Assembly (NCBI RefSeq): GCF_037201965.1 | Contig: NZ_CP147518.1 | Location: forward strand, 991,001 to 1,055,000 | Length of the DNA: 64,000 nucleotides | Reading direction: 5' to 3' | Source: Spirosoma sp. SC4-14 | GTDB lineage: Bacteria; Bacteroidota; Bacteroidia; Cytophagales; Spirosomataceae | In this document: in pieces, positions 16,455 to 24,084 of the stretch | Layout: every line of letters starts with the position of its first letter | How positions within the stretch are numbered: position 1 is the first letter of the stretch | The notes under the pieces: generated by a model | The model's input: only the letters and a program-made list of their open reading frames with translations | What the model was told of the DNA's origin: nothing | Databases searched by the model: none | Position numbers and translations under genes: made by a program

Positions 16455-17330
16455 ATGTTAAAAGCACTCCTCTCGCTCATGCGTCCTGCCAACCTGGTTA
16501 CGGCTATTGCCGATGTGCTGGCGGGTATGGCCATAGCCGGTTATTTTCTGATTCCGAATCCACCGCCGGCAGCTGTTGGCTGGTTGTCGCTGGCAACGGT
16601 TTGCCTGTATGGGGGAGGAGTCGTTTTTAATGATGTTTTTGATGCCGACCTCGACGCGATTGAGCGGCCCGAACGGGCAATTCCGAGTGGCGTTGTCAGT
16701 AAGAATACGGCCGCAGCACTAGGTGTTATTTTGCTGATGCTGGGCATAGTGTTCTCGTTTCTGGTTAATCAGACGGCGGGGATACTTGCAATTGCTATTG
16801 CCATTGCCTCGCTGGTTTATGACCGGTTTGGCAAACATCACAACATTCTTGGGCCAGTCAATATGGGCTTATGTCGCGGTCTGAATCTGCTTTTGGGCGT
16901 AAGTATCATTCCAGAGCAGGTGCTACCCTGGGCCTGGGTTGGTCTGGTGCCGATTGCCTACATTGCGGCCATAACCATGATCAGCCGGGGCGAAGTGCAT
17001 GGCGGTAATGTTGCTACACTGCGTTCGGCCGGACTGTTATATGCACTGGTAATTGGGTGCGTAGCGGCATTGGCCCAGCAACGGCAGCAGTTAGGAACTG
17101 CTTTTCCCTTTCTGGTACTGTTCGGATACTATATTTTTCCGCCACTCTGGCGTGCCGTTCGGGAACCGGTTGGTCGGAATATTGGCCTGGCCGTACGGGC
17201 GGGCGTTTTGTCGCTCATTGTTATGAATGCGGCCTGGGTGGCTGCTTTTGCTTCGTTTCCGCTAGCTCTGCTGGTTTTCTGTTTGTTGCCGCTTTCCCGG
17301 CTTCTGGCAAAGATTTTTGCTGTAACTTGA
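16455..17330 (+). CDS. eboC: UbiA-like prenyltransferase EboC
   Basis: A 291-residue integral membrane protein with about nine hydrophobic helices. It belongs to the UbiA superfamily, whose members transfer prenyl chains to aromatic or other acceptors. The first Asp-rich motif is NDVFDADLDAIERPERAIPSG (around residues 60-80), and the second region is YDRFGKHHNILGPVNMGLCRGLNLLLG. Position directly after eboB marks it as EboC. The start at 16455 is chosen because 20 further upstream codons come from the hairpin rather than coding sequence. EboC is thought to anchor or transfer the cluster's substrate at the inner membrane. eboD, eboE and eboF do not follow here. Confidence 0.9.
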   Translation: MLKALLSLMRPANLVTAIADVLAGMAIAGYFLIPNPPPAAVGWLSLATVCLYGGGVVFNDVFDADLDAIERPERAIPSGVVSKNTAAALGVILLMLGIVFSFLVNQTAGILAIAIAIASLVYDRFGKHHNILGPVNMGLCRGLNLLLGVSIIPEQVLPWAWVGLVPIAYIAAITMISRGEVHGGNVATLRSAGLLYALVIGCVAALAQQRQQLGTAFPFLVLFGYYIFPPLWRAVREPVGRNIGLAVRAGVLSLIVMNAAWVAAFASFPLALLVFCLLPLSRLLAKIFAVT

Positions 17331-17391
17331 TGCTCAATGGGCTTCAATACCCATTTAAATGCGTCAATTCGGGCAAGTTCTGCCAAATTCT

Positions 17392-18216
17392 ATGAAAAAA
17401 CTCTGTTTCGTACTACTTCTACTCTCCCAGGTTGTATTTGCTCAACGGTATAAAGCTCGTTCTGTTACGGGGTTGTTGGGTGCATTTGGAGCGGAGGTCG
17501 AATTGGTGAAGCAAACATTGAAAAAACCAAAGACAGTCCTCATCGACGGGGTTTCCTTCACAACCGGTCGCATTGGAAACCATAAGGTTGTAGTGGCCGA
17601 AACGGGTATCGGCAAAGTAAATGCAGCTATGACTACCACGTTGCTCCTCGATCATTTTCGACCCGAGCGGGTACTCTTTACGGGGATTGCGGGTGGAACA
17701 AATCCTGATTTGCAACCCGGCGATATTGTGATTGCTGGTCGAACGGCGCATCATGACTATAGTTCGATTACTGATAAAAATACACCGACGCGTCAGACGC
17801 GAAATGCCATTACCAAACAGTTTAATCCAGTTTATTTTCCTGCTGATTCGGCCTTGCTTCGGTTAGCAGAATTGGTTGCAGGAGGCTTAAAACTGGAGGG
17901 AATACCACTTGCATCGGGTGGGGTATCCGACCGACCGGTTAAGGTCATGACCGGAACAGTGGTTACCGGCGATGTATTTGTAGCGTCTCCTGTTAAAGTG
18001 AGTAGTCTCCGTTCCGATTTCGCGGCCGATGCGACGGAGATGGAAGGGGCTGCTATTGCGCAGGTATGTTATCAGATTCAGGTTCCTCATCTGATTATCC
18101 GTAGCCTGAGCGACAGGGCCGACGCCGAAGCTCATATTGCCTACGACAAATTTTATCCAACAGCCGCCCGGAATTCGGCCAAACTGGTCATTGCCATCGT
18201 TCAGGCGTTACCGTAA
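17392..18216 (+). CDS. Exported 5'-methylthioadenosine/S-adenosylhomocysteine nucleosidase-like protein
   Basis: A 274-residue purine-nucleoside phosphorylase-fold protein of the MTAN (Pfs/MtnN) type. Key residues are present: Glu in GLLGAFGAEVELV, the glycine-rich FTGIAGG, the ligand-binding TEMEGAAIAQVC and the catalytic Asp in SLSDRADAE. The enzyme class removes adenine from MTA and SAH. Unlike cytoplasmic Pfs, this one has a clear signal peptide (MKKLCFVLLLLSQVVFA) when started at 17392, so it should work in the periplasm. It sits 61 bp after eboC on the same strand and may be read with it. Confidence 0.88.
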   Translation: MKKLCFVLLLLSQVVFAQRYKARSVTGLLGAFGAEVELVKQTLKKPKTVLIDGVSFTTGRIGNHKVVVAETGIGKVNAAMTTTLLLDHFRPERVLFTGIAGGTNPDLQPGDIVIAGRTAHHDYSSITDKNTPTRQTRNAITKQFNPVYFPADSALLRLAELVAGGLKLEGIPLASGGVSDRPVKVMTGTVVTGDVFVASPVKVSSLRSDFAADATEMEGAAIAQVCYQIQVPHLIIRSLSDRADAEAHIAYDKFYPTAARNSAKLVIAIVQALP

Positions 18217-18336
18217 TTTTTAAGTAGGCTGCATTATCCCGAAATACCTTTCCCTCATGAAATTGGGCCTTTTTTGCCTGCCAGATAGTTTTTGTCCATA
18301 TTGAACAACACTACCTGCCAGAAGGCTTATTTTCTG

Positions 18337-19533
18337 ATGCTAACGTTGCCTGCACAGTTGCCCAATAATCCGTTTCGGTCGGTCTGGTGGGCCGGTTATG
18401 AGTGTACAGACCAACTCAATTGCTTTGGAAACCGGGTCGATTTTCTACCCATGACGGGCCATTTGCAGTTGCTAAAAGACGACTATCGGCGCCTTGAACC
18501 GTTTTCTATTCAGACCGTTCGGGAAGGGCTTCGGTGGAGTCAGGTCGAAAAAACGGCCTATCAATACAACTGGAACGATGTTGAACAGATGTTGCTGGAA
18601 GGGCATCGGCAAGGGATTCAGCAAGTATGGGACTTGTGCCACTTTGGCTATCCCGACGATCTGACACCCCTGCATCCGATGTTTGCCCGCCGGTTTGCAG
18701 CGTTCTGCCGCGCATTTGTGCATTTCTACCGCGATCGCTATCCCGACGAGGAACTGATTGTAACACCTATCAATGAAGTTAGCTTTATGTCGTGGCTGGG
18801 TGGCGATGCCTGTGGCACATCGCCCTACTGCACCAAACAAGGCTGGGAAGTGAAAATCGGGCTGATGCGTGCATACATTGAGGGCGTAGCGGCCATGCGT
18901 GAGATCGATCCGTCTATTCGAATCCTGACTACAGAGCCTCTGGTACAGATGGTTCCACCCTTAAATGCAACCGAGCAGGAACTTATTGATGCGGCCATTG
19001 CCGACGAAAACCAGTTTCAATCGGTTGACATGCTGGCAGGCTATGTTGCTCCCGAACTGGGCGGGATGCCCGAATATCTCGATATACTGGGTTTCAACTA
19101 TTACTACAATAATCAGTGGATTAATAACACTGACCAGTTTTTAGGATGGAATGACGCGGTTCCTGATCCTCGCTGGTTTCCTTTGAGTCGATTGCTTACA
19201 AAAGCTTATCGACGCTACAAGAGGCCAATTGTATTATCCGAAACCAGCCATCCGGGTATCGATCGACCGGTCTGGATAGAAATGATTGGGCGGGAGTGTG
19301 CCAAAATTCTGGAATTGGGTATTCCCCTTTGGGGTATTTGCCTGTATCCAATCATTGACCGGCCCGATTGGGATCATCCCGAACATTGGCATCATTCGGG
19401 TTTATGGGATGCCGATTTGTCCGTTAAACCTCCTGGTCGAATACTTTATGAACCATATGCCGAAGCCTTGTTACGCGCAGAAAACCTTGTTGAGCAGGTT
19501 AGTTCATCGCAACCGTATCTAACTAGTAAGTGA
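18337..19533 (+). CDS. Family 1 glycoside hydrolase-like protein
   Basis: A protein of about 398 residues with the (beta/alpha)8 fold of clan A glycoside hydrolases, closest to GH1-like proteins. The acid/base motif is TPINEVSF near residue 150, and the probable nucleophile is in VLSETSHPG near 305. The pattern LRWSQVEK and the aromatic +1/-1 site residues (WDLCHFGYPDDLTP) are also GH1-like. It has no signal peptide. ATG 18337 is preferred over the TTG at 18292. It is 120 bp after the nucleosidase gene and is followed by a strong terminator. The substrate is unknown. Confidence 0.8.
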   Translation: MLTLPAQLPNNPFRSVWWAGYECTDQLNCFGNRVDFLPMTGHLQLLKDDYRRLEPFSIQTVREGLRWSQVEKTAYQYNWNDVEQMLLEGHRQGIQQVWDLCHFGYPDDLTPLHPMFARRFAAFCRAFVHFYRDRYPDEELIVTPINEVSFMSWLGGDACGTSPYCTKQGWEVKIGLMRAYIEGVAAMREIDPSIRILTTEPLVQMVPPLNATEQELIDAAIADENQFQSVDMLAGYVAPELGGMPEYLDILGFNYYYNNQWINNTDQFLGWNDAVPDPRWFPLSRLLTKAYRRYKRPIVLSETSHPGIDRPVWIEMIGRECAKILELGIPLWGICLYPIIDRPDWDHPEHWHHSGLWDADLSVKPPGRILYEPYAEALLRAENLVEQVSSSQPYLTSK

Positions 19534-19545
19534 GTAGTTATACTC

Positions 19546-19576
19546 AGACTTTTGCTTTCCATAAAAGCAAAAGTCT
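19546..19576 (+). terminator. Rho-independent-like terminator
   Basis: 13-bp perfect arms with a 5-base loop, 13 bp after the GH1-like stop codon and 32 bp before the next start. It probably ends the eboB-to-GH1 transcript. Confidence 0.8.
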
Positions 19577-19607
19577 AAATGTTTTCCTGACCTCTTTTTA
19601 GACTTGT

Positions 19608-20693
19608 ATGAAAAAAATTGCTGCGTTTCTTGCACTAATCACACTGTCGACTGCCATCTATGGCCAGAAACTTAAACCCGGATTTGACAAGGCAGAATAT
19701 ATTGAACTAATGAGTGTATTTGCCCGTCAGGTCGATACCTTACCGCCGGATAGTCCAATTCCGAAACCTAAACGTTTTGCGTTTGCCTATCGCTCGCCCG
19801 TTGTCGGACTCGACAATCGCTGGGATTTATGGACCTCGCCCGATTCGTTAGCTGTGATCTGCATTCGGGGAACAACGCTGGAAGCTACCGGATGGCTGGA
19901 GAATTTCTATGCGGCCATGGTGCCGGCAAAAGGTCACCTGACTTTGTCGAACAATTATCAATTTGATTACCAACTGGCCGAACATCCGCAGGCTGCTGTG
20001 CACGTTGGCTGGCTAATTGGAACCGCTTTTCTGGCGCAGACTATTCTGCCAAAAATTGATTCGTGTGTTCGGGCAGGTATTTCAGATTTTTATATCATGG
20101 GGCATAGCCAGGGAGGGGCAATTTCGTATTTGGTGACGTCGCACCTGCGGCAGTTGCAGCAGCAGGGGCGGATTCCGTCAAGAATTCATTTTAAAACGTA
20201 TTGTAGTGCTGCGCCTAAGCCTGGCAATCTCTACTATGCCTATACCTACGAAGCTATGACATTTGGCGGCTGGAGCTTCACTGTCGTTAATTCGGCCGAT
20301 TGGGTGCCCGAAACACCCATTAGCATCCAGACACTCGACGACTTCAATACTACCAATCCCTTTGCCAATATTCCGGCGCTGGCCAAAAAACAGAAATTTC
20401 CGAAGAATCTGGCCCTTCGTTACGTCTATAATAAACTCTCAAAGCCTGCGAAAAAGGCCCGTAAGTATTATCTGAAATATTTAGGCGACTTTGCCGGGCG
20501 CTATGTTAAAACGAATTTGAAAGAGTATGTTCCGCCAACATTTTACCAATCGAGCGATTACGTTCGGACGGGAACGTTTGTGACTTTATTGGCCGATGCT
20601 GATTATTTCAGGAAGTATCCCGATAACCCAAAAACAATTTTTGTGCATCATTTGCTGTTGCCCTATCTGGATTTAGCCGCGAAATTACCTTAG
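19608..20693 (+). CDS. Exported lipase, class 3-like
   Basis: A 361-residue secreted hydrolase. The signal peptide is MKKIAAFLALITLSTAIYGQ. The nucleophile elbow MGHSQGGAISYLVTSHL (Ser near residue 167) and AAPKPGNLYYAY downstream match lipase class 3 enzymes of Bacteroidota, with an Asp in VNSADWVPE. The last third is basic and helical and does not show a T9SS sorting domain. It probably acts on acylglycerols or other lipid esters in the periplasm or outside the cell. Confidence 0.85.
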   Translation: MKKIAAFLALITLSTAIYGQKLKPGFDKAEYIELMSVFARQVDTLPPDSPIPKPKRFAFAYRSPVVGLDNRWDLWTSPDSLAVICIRGTTLEATGWLENFYAAMVPAKGHLTLSNNYQFDYQLAEHPQAAVHVGWLIGTAFLAQTILPKIDSCVRAGISDFYIMGHSQGGAISYLVTSHLRQLQQQGRIPSRIHFKTYCSAAPKPGNLYYAYTYEAMTFGGWSFTVVNSADWVPETPISIQTLDDFNTTNPFANIPALAKKQKFPKNLALRYVYNKLSKPAKKARKYYLKYLGDFAGRYVKTNLKEYVPPTFYQSSDYVRTGTFVTLLADADYFRKYPDNPKTIFVHHLLLPYLDLAAKLP

Positions 20694-20700
20694 GGCTAGG

Positions 20701-20736
20701 CTATCTGTAGGCCTCAAAAACACGATTTACAGATAG
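20701..20736. terminator. Convergent terminator hairpin
   Basis: 9-bp perfect arms CTATCTGTA/TACAGATAG around an 18-base loop between the lipase and the minus-strand esterase; the right arm covers the esterase stop codon. Confidence 0.6.
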
Positions 20737-21455
20737 ATTTGCACCATTTTGTGCCAATCATCGGCCTGGTGGGCTCTGCCATCCCAAATATAAAATTCGT
20801 GGGGTATGTTCTTCAATTGCAGGGTTTCGTTAAGAGCAAGATTGCTGCTCAAAAACGGATCGGCAGCGCCAACGGTTAACACAATCTGCATACGACGCAG
20901 CTTGTTGAGAATACTGGCATCTTCCAGATTAGGTAGAAAATGATTAGGATTGTTGTAGTAAATATCCTCGTCGTAGTAGTCGTCGAATAGGCTACGGAAC
21001 TCGGCAACAGGTGCTGATAAATCGTATCGACCGCTTAGAGCGACCAGTTTGCCAAACCATTGCGGATGCCGAAACGCAATATTGGCCGCGTGGTAGGCTC
21101 CCAGGCTGCAACCGTGCGAAATCATAAACGGCTGTGGATTTTGGAGTCGGGAAAAGGGGAGCACTTCGTTCAGGATATACTGCTCATATTGCCGGTGTCG
21201 ACGGATACGATCCTGCGGAGAAATATAGCGATTATAAATGCTTTCGCGGTCAACACTGTCAACACAAAACAATTGAAGCCAGCCGTTCTCCAGCCGATCG
21301 GACAAGGCATCGACCAACCCCATATTTTCATACTCATAGAATCGCCCGCGACGCGTAGGGAACACCAATACACGAGCCCCGGTATGGCCAAAGATCAGCA
21401 ATTCCATATCGCGGTTTAGATTCGGGCTAAACCATTTATGATACTTACGCTGCAT
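20727..21455 (-). CDS. Esterase family protein (PF00756-like)
   Basis: A 242-residue cytoplasmic alpha/beta hydrolase resembling the esterase-D/antigen-85 family. The nucleophile elbow is SHGCSLGAYHAANIA (Ser near 126), an acid occurs in VGAADPFL and His in DGRAHQADDW. The N-terminus (HKWFSPNLNRDMELLIFGHTG) matches bacterial proteins of this group, which often start with this strand. There is no signal peptide. The natural substrate is unknown. It stands alone between a convergent lipase and a divergent-facing SGNH gene on the same strand 74 bp upstream. Confidence 0.83.
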   Translation of the reverse strand: MQRKYHKWFSPNLNRDMELLIFGHTGARVLVFPTRRGRFYEYENMGLVDALSDRLENGWLQLFCVDSVDRESIYNRYISPQDRIRRHRQYEQYILNEVLPFSRLQNPQPFMISHGCSLGAYHAANIAFRHPQWFGKLVALSGRYDLSAPVAEFRSLFDDYYDEDIYYNNPNHFLPNLEDASILNKLRRMQIVLTVGAADPFLSSNLALNETLQLKNIPHEFYIWDGRAHQADDWHKMVQIYL

Positions 21456-21528
21456 AGATATGGTTGTAAACGCCAGTGAAATTGCGGACTTTACGGCAAA
21501 CTTTAGTAACTTCTAAGTAAATAAATTA

Positions 21529-22185
21529 TTAAAAAAACTGCGACTCCCGAAGCACGCGTTGCCATGCCTGATAGCCCAGAGGGCTTAAATGCAGACCATC
21601 GGATTCAAAACACTCCCGGCGCGGTCTGCCATCAGCTCCCAGTAGGGGAGTGGTCATGTCAATTGTTCGGAACTCAGGTAGTTTACTGACTTCGTCGGCA
21701 ATCAGTTTATTCGTAAAACGGATATTATCTTTAATATTCCAGCGTGCTGGGCTGATTTTTATGGATAAATAAGCCACCGGTATATCGGGCAGATATTGGC
21801 TCATTTTTCCGGCAAAGGCACGGAAAAACAAATAAACTTCTTCGGGGTGTCGGCCGTCGCCCAAGTCATTGTCACCCGCATAAAATACGATTGCTTTGGG
21901 AGATGTTGGCATCAGCAAACGTTCAAAGAACCAGGCGCACGCTGCCAGAGTAGAACCGCCAAATCCCAGATTCAATGGGTTAGTTTGTGGAAAGTCCTGG
22001 TCTAATGTCGACCAGAGCCTGATGGATGAACTTCCATAAAAAACAACCCGGTTTGGGGTAGGAGGAATTGCTTTTAGCTTTGCTTCGAGTTGTCGAACTT
22101 CGTCTTCGTACCAGATCATCTGGTTAAGGGGGAATTCTGGTAAATAGTTATTTTTTAAGTTCTTCAATGGCTTTTTTAGGGCCAT
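21529..22185 (-). CDS. SGNH/GDSL-family hydrolase
   Basis: A protein of about 218 residues with the four SGNH blocks: Ser in VFYGSSSIRLW, Gly in LGFGGSTL, Asn in YAGDNDLG and the Asp/His pair in DGLHLSPLGYQAW. These enzymes hydrolyse acyl or acetyl esters on lipids or polysaccharides. The start at 22185 overlaps the end of metX by 38 bp and has an A-rich upstream context; an internal ATG at 22119 (MIWYEDEV) is a good alternative that removes the overlap and matches the usual start of the conserved region. It is probably co-transcribed with metX. Confidence 0.85.
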   Translation of the reverse strand: MALKKPLKNLKNNYLPEFPLNQMIWYEDEVRQLEAKLKAIPPTPNRVVFYGSSSIRLWSTLDQDFPQTNPLNLGFGGSTLAACAWFFERLLMPTSPKAIVFYAGDNDLGDGRHPEEVYLFFRAFAGKMSQYLPDIPVAYLSIKISPARWNIKDNIRFTNKLIADEVSKLPEFRTIDMTTPLLGADGRPRRECFESDGLHLSPLGYQAWQRVLRESQFF

Positions 22186-23242
22186 TTTCAGTTGCCATCC
22201 ATTTTCGGAGAATAGCCGCCAGAGGCCTGAATTCGATCAAAAAGCCATCATGGCCATACAGTGAGTCGATTTCTTCGTAAATCGCATCGGGAATATGCCG
22301 GGCCAGAAACTGTTGCTCCGAGGGAGGAAACAACAGGTCTGAACGAATACCAATTACGAGGGTTCTGGATTTAATTTGAGCCAATGCGTTTAGAATGCTT
22401 CCGCGATTCCGGCCCACATTGTGCGAATCCATTACTTTCGAAAGCGTCCAATAGGTAAAGGCATTAAATCGTTCGGCTATTTTTTCGCCCTGATAACGCT
22501 GGTAGCTGGCCGCCTTGTAGCCATCTAGCTGCTCATTGTTATCCAGTGCCTGAGTAAAGCCATAGGTGTCGTAGTTGCGGTAGGAGATCATGGCCATAGC
22601 GCGGGCTGCTTTCATGCCCGAAGCCCCTGCGTCGTTGCGTTGTTCCAGCCAGGTCGGATCGGCTTCAATGGCCATTCGCTGAGCTTCGTTGAAGGCAATA
22701 CACCAGGGCGATGCTACGGCGCTAACAGCAATCAGAACCAGATTTCCGATCAGGTTAGGGCGCATAATAGCCCATTCGATGGCCTGTTCACCACCTACCG
22801 AACCGCCAATGCAGGTTTGAATTTTTTCGATGCCAAGTTCTTGCCGAAGCAAGTCCAGTGCTTCGACCATATCCCGTATGGTAACAGATGGAAAATCATG
22901 GTAAAACGGCTGGCCCGTAGCCGGGTTGATGGATAAGGGCCCCGTTGAGCCATAACAGGAGCCCAGCACATTGGCACAAACAATGAAATGGGTGTCTGGA
23001 TTAAAATACTTGCCTGTCCCGATCATGCCACCCCACCAGTCGCCAGGGTCTGCATTGCCCGTGAGGGCATGACACACCCAAACAACGTTGGTTCCTTCGC
23101 TGTTTAAGGTGCCACGGGTGGTATATGCTAACCGAAAGCCGGGCAGGCTGCTACCCGATTCGAGCGGGAAAGAGTATTTATAATCGAAATAATGGAGGTC
23201 CAAAGGATAATGCGTTTGCTGATTCGGTTGAATTTTCAGCAC
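22148..23242 (-). CDS. metX: Homoserine O-acetyltransferase
   Basis: An alpha/beta-hydrolase-fold acyltransferase that makes O-acetyl-L-homoserine for methionine synthesis. The family motifs are HALTGNADPGDWWGGMIG, YGSTGPLSINP, the nucleophile elbow CIGGSVGGEQAIEW, Asp in IRSDLLFPPSEQ and His in YGHDGFLIE. No ATG is available in frame near the start. The candidates are GTG at 23242 (365 codons), used here because an RNA hairpin lies before it, and TTG at 23356 (402 codons). The upstream SAM riboswitch explains its control: expression should fall when S-adenosylmethionine is plentiful. Confidence 0.93.
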   Translation of the reverse strand: MLKIQPNQQTHYPLDLHYFDYKYSFPLESGSSLPGFRLAYTTRGTLNSEGTNVVWVCHALTGNADPGDWWGGMIGTGKYFNPDTHFIVCANVLGSCYGSTGPLSINPATGQPFYHDFPSVTIRDMVEALDLLRQELGIEKIQTCIGGSVGGEQAIEWAIMRPNLIGNLVLIAVSAVASPWCIAFNEAQRMAIEADPTWLEQRNDAGASGMKAARAMAMISYRNYDTYGFTQALDNNEQLDGYKAASYQRYQGEKIAERFNAFTYWTLSKVMDSHNVGRNRGSILNALAQIKSRTLVIGIRSDLLFPPSEQQFLARHIPDAIYEEIDSLYGHDGFLIEFRPLAAILRKWMATENGPKKAIEELKK

Positions 23243-23284
23243 TGCAGGAGCAATATGGCTGAAATACGATGAAAGAGATAAATA

Positions 23285-23313
23285 CACGAAAACCACTCCC
23301 GGTTTTGGCCGTG
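23285..23313 (-). terminator. Putative expression-platform hairpin of the SAM riboswitch
   Basis: In the metX transcript, CACG-GCC-AAAACC pairs with GGTTTT-CGTG around a 6-base loop, with the GCC bulged. It is followed by a U-rich stretch. Its place between the aptamer and the GTG start fits a transcription terminator or sequestering stem of the riboswitch. Confidence 0.45.
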
Positions 23314-23383
23314 CGAAGAGGTGAGTGCTGCTTAGTAGGCCTCTCTGGGCATACAACGCTGGTTGTAGAACATGTGAGTTAAC

Positions 23384-23502
23384 GATTTATAGTCCCTAAC
23401 GGTCCGCCACTGCGGTTGCTTTAGGCAGGAGTTAGCACCTTGCCGTGTGGTAGGTTGCCAGCGATTCTAAGAGCCTGTTCTCTCCTCGCTTCTGTATAAA
23501 TC
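23384..23502 (-). ncRNA. SAM riboswitch (SAM-I/S-box family)
   Basis: Read on the minus strand, the leader has the aptamer core GGCAACC followed by AAGGTGCTAACTCCTGC, the conserved S-box pieces. A GAGGAGAGA segment with a GGCTC arm precedes them. The closing helix P1 is a perfect 8-bp pair, GATTTATA with TATAAATC, at the two ends of the interval. A short CCGC/GCGG hairpin forms the P4-like stem. It lies directly upstream of metX. It binds S-adenosylmethionine and turns metX down. Confidence 0.9.
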
Positions 23503-23553
23503 AATTGATGCCAATGGTAGTATACTTGACATCTGGTAATTGACTTGATAACG

Positions 23554-23585
23554 CAAGTATAATAGGCAGACGGCGCCAATCCAAA
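23554..23585 (-). promoter_or_regulatory. Bacteroidota-type promoter of the metX leader
   Basis: On the minus strand, TTTG is followed after 20 bp by TATACTTG, one mismatch from TAnnTTTG. Transcription would begin about 45 bases before the riboswitch P1 stem. Confidence 0.5.
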
Positions 23586-23644
23586 CCCTAAGGCTATTTT
23601 CTAACCGTTACCTTATTTTTTCAATTTCATTTTAGGACGGTATA

Positions 23645-23674
23645 TTTGTTTAGTTTTATCGTTGCGTACTTTTG
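23645..23674 (+). promoter_or_regulatory. Bacteroidota-type promoter of the DciA-like gene
   Basis: TTTG at 23645-23648 and TACTTTTG at 23667-23674, with an 18-bp spacer, lie 18 bp before the ATG at 23693. This fits the Bacteroidota consensus with a slightly short spacer. Confidence 0.6.
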
Positions 23675-23692
23675 TGCGTAAGATACCTCACA

Positions 23693-24019
23693 ATGAGCCA
23701 GACCTACCGTTATAACCGCGAGAATGCTACCCGAACAGCCGGCACTACAACCGTAAAGGATGCAATCGGGCAACTGCTTAAAGCATACCAACTCCAAACA
23801 CGTTTTAATGAAACGTATCTGGAGGCTTTCTGGGGGCGTATGATGGGTACATCGATTGCTTCCCGTACAAATCGGCTCTATGTTCGTGATCGTAAACTGC
23901 ACATTGAAATTGCCTCTGCTCCGTTGCGCAACGAACTTGTTAATGCCAAACAGAAACTTATTCAGTTAGTCAATAAAGACATGGGAGCCGATGTGATTGA
24001 CGATGTTATATTTATTTGA
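23693..24019 (+). CDS. DUF721 / DciA-like protein
   Basis: A 108-residue basic protein. It matches the DUF721 pattern: an N-terminal TVKDAIGQLLKAYQLQTRF helix, EAFWGRMMGTSIASRTNRLYVRDRKLHIEIASAPLRNEL cut across the core strands, and a helix QKLIQLVNKDMG near the end. DUF721 includes DciA, the helicase-operator protein that loads DnaB in bacteria without DnaC. Bacteroidota forms are short like this one. The ATG 23693 has a promoter just upstream; the TTG at 23672 is inside the promoter box and is rejected. Confidence 0.85.
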   Translation: MSQTYRYNRENATRTAGTTTVKDAIGQLLKAYQLQTRFNETYLEAFWGRMMGTSIASRTNRLYVRDRKLHIEIASAPLRNELVNAKQKLIQLVNKDMGADVIDDVIFI

Positions 24020-24025
24020 TAGCTA

Positions 24026-24081
24026 TGTTTACAAACACGAAGGGGGCCGTTGATCAACGGCCCCCTTCGTGTTTGTAAACA
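24026..24081. terminator. Bidirectional terminator, perfect 28-bp palindrome
   Basis: Bases 24026-24053 are the exact reverse complement of 24054-24081 with no unpaired loop in the DNA. It lies between the convergent DciA-like and polysaccharide deacetylase genes and ends three bases before the deacetylase stop codon. Confidence 0.8.
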
Positions 24082-24084
24082 GCT

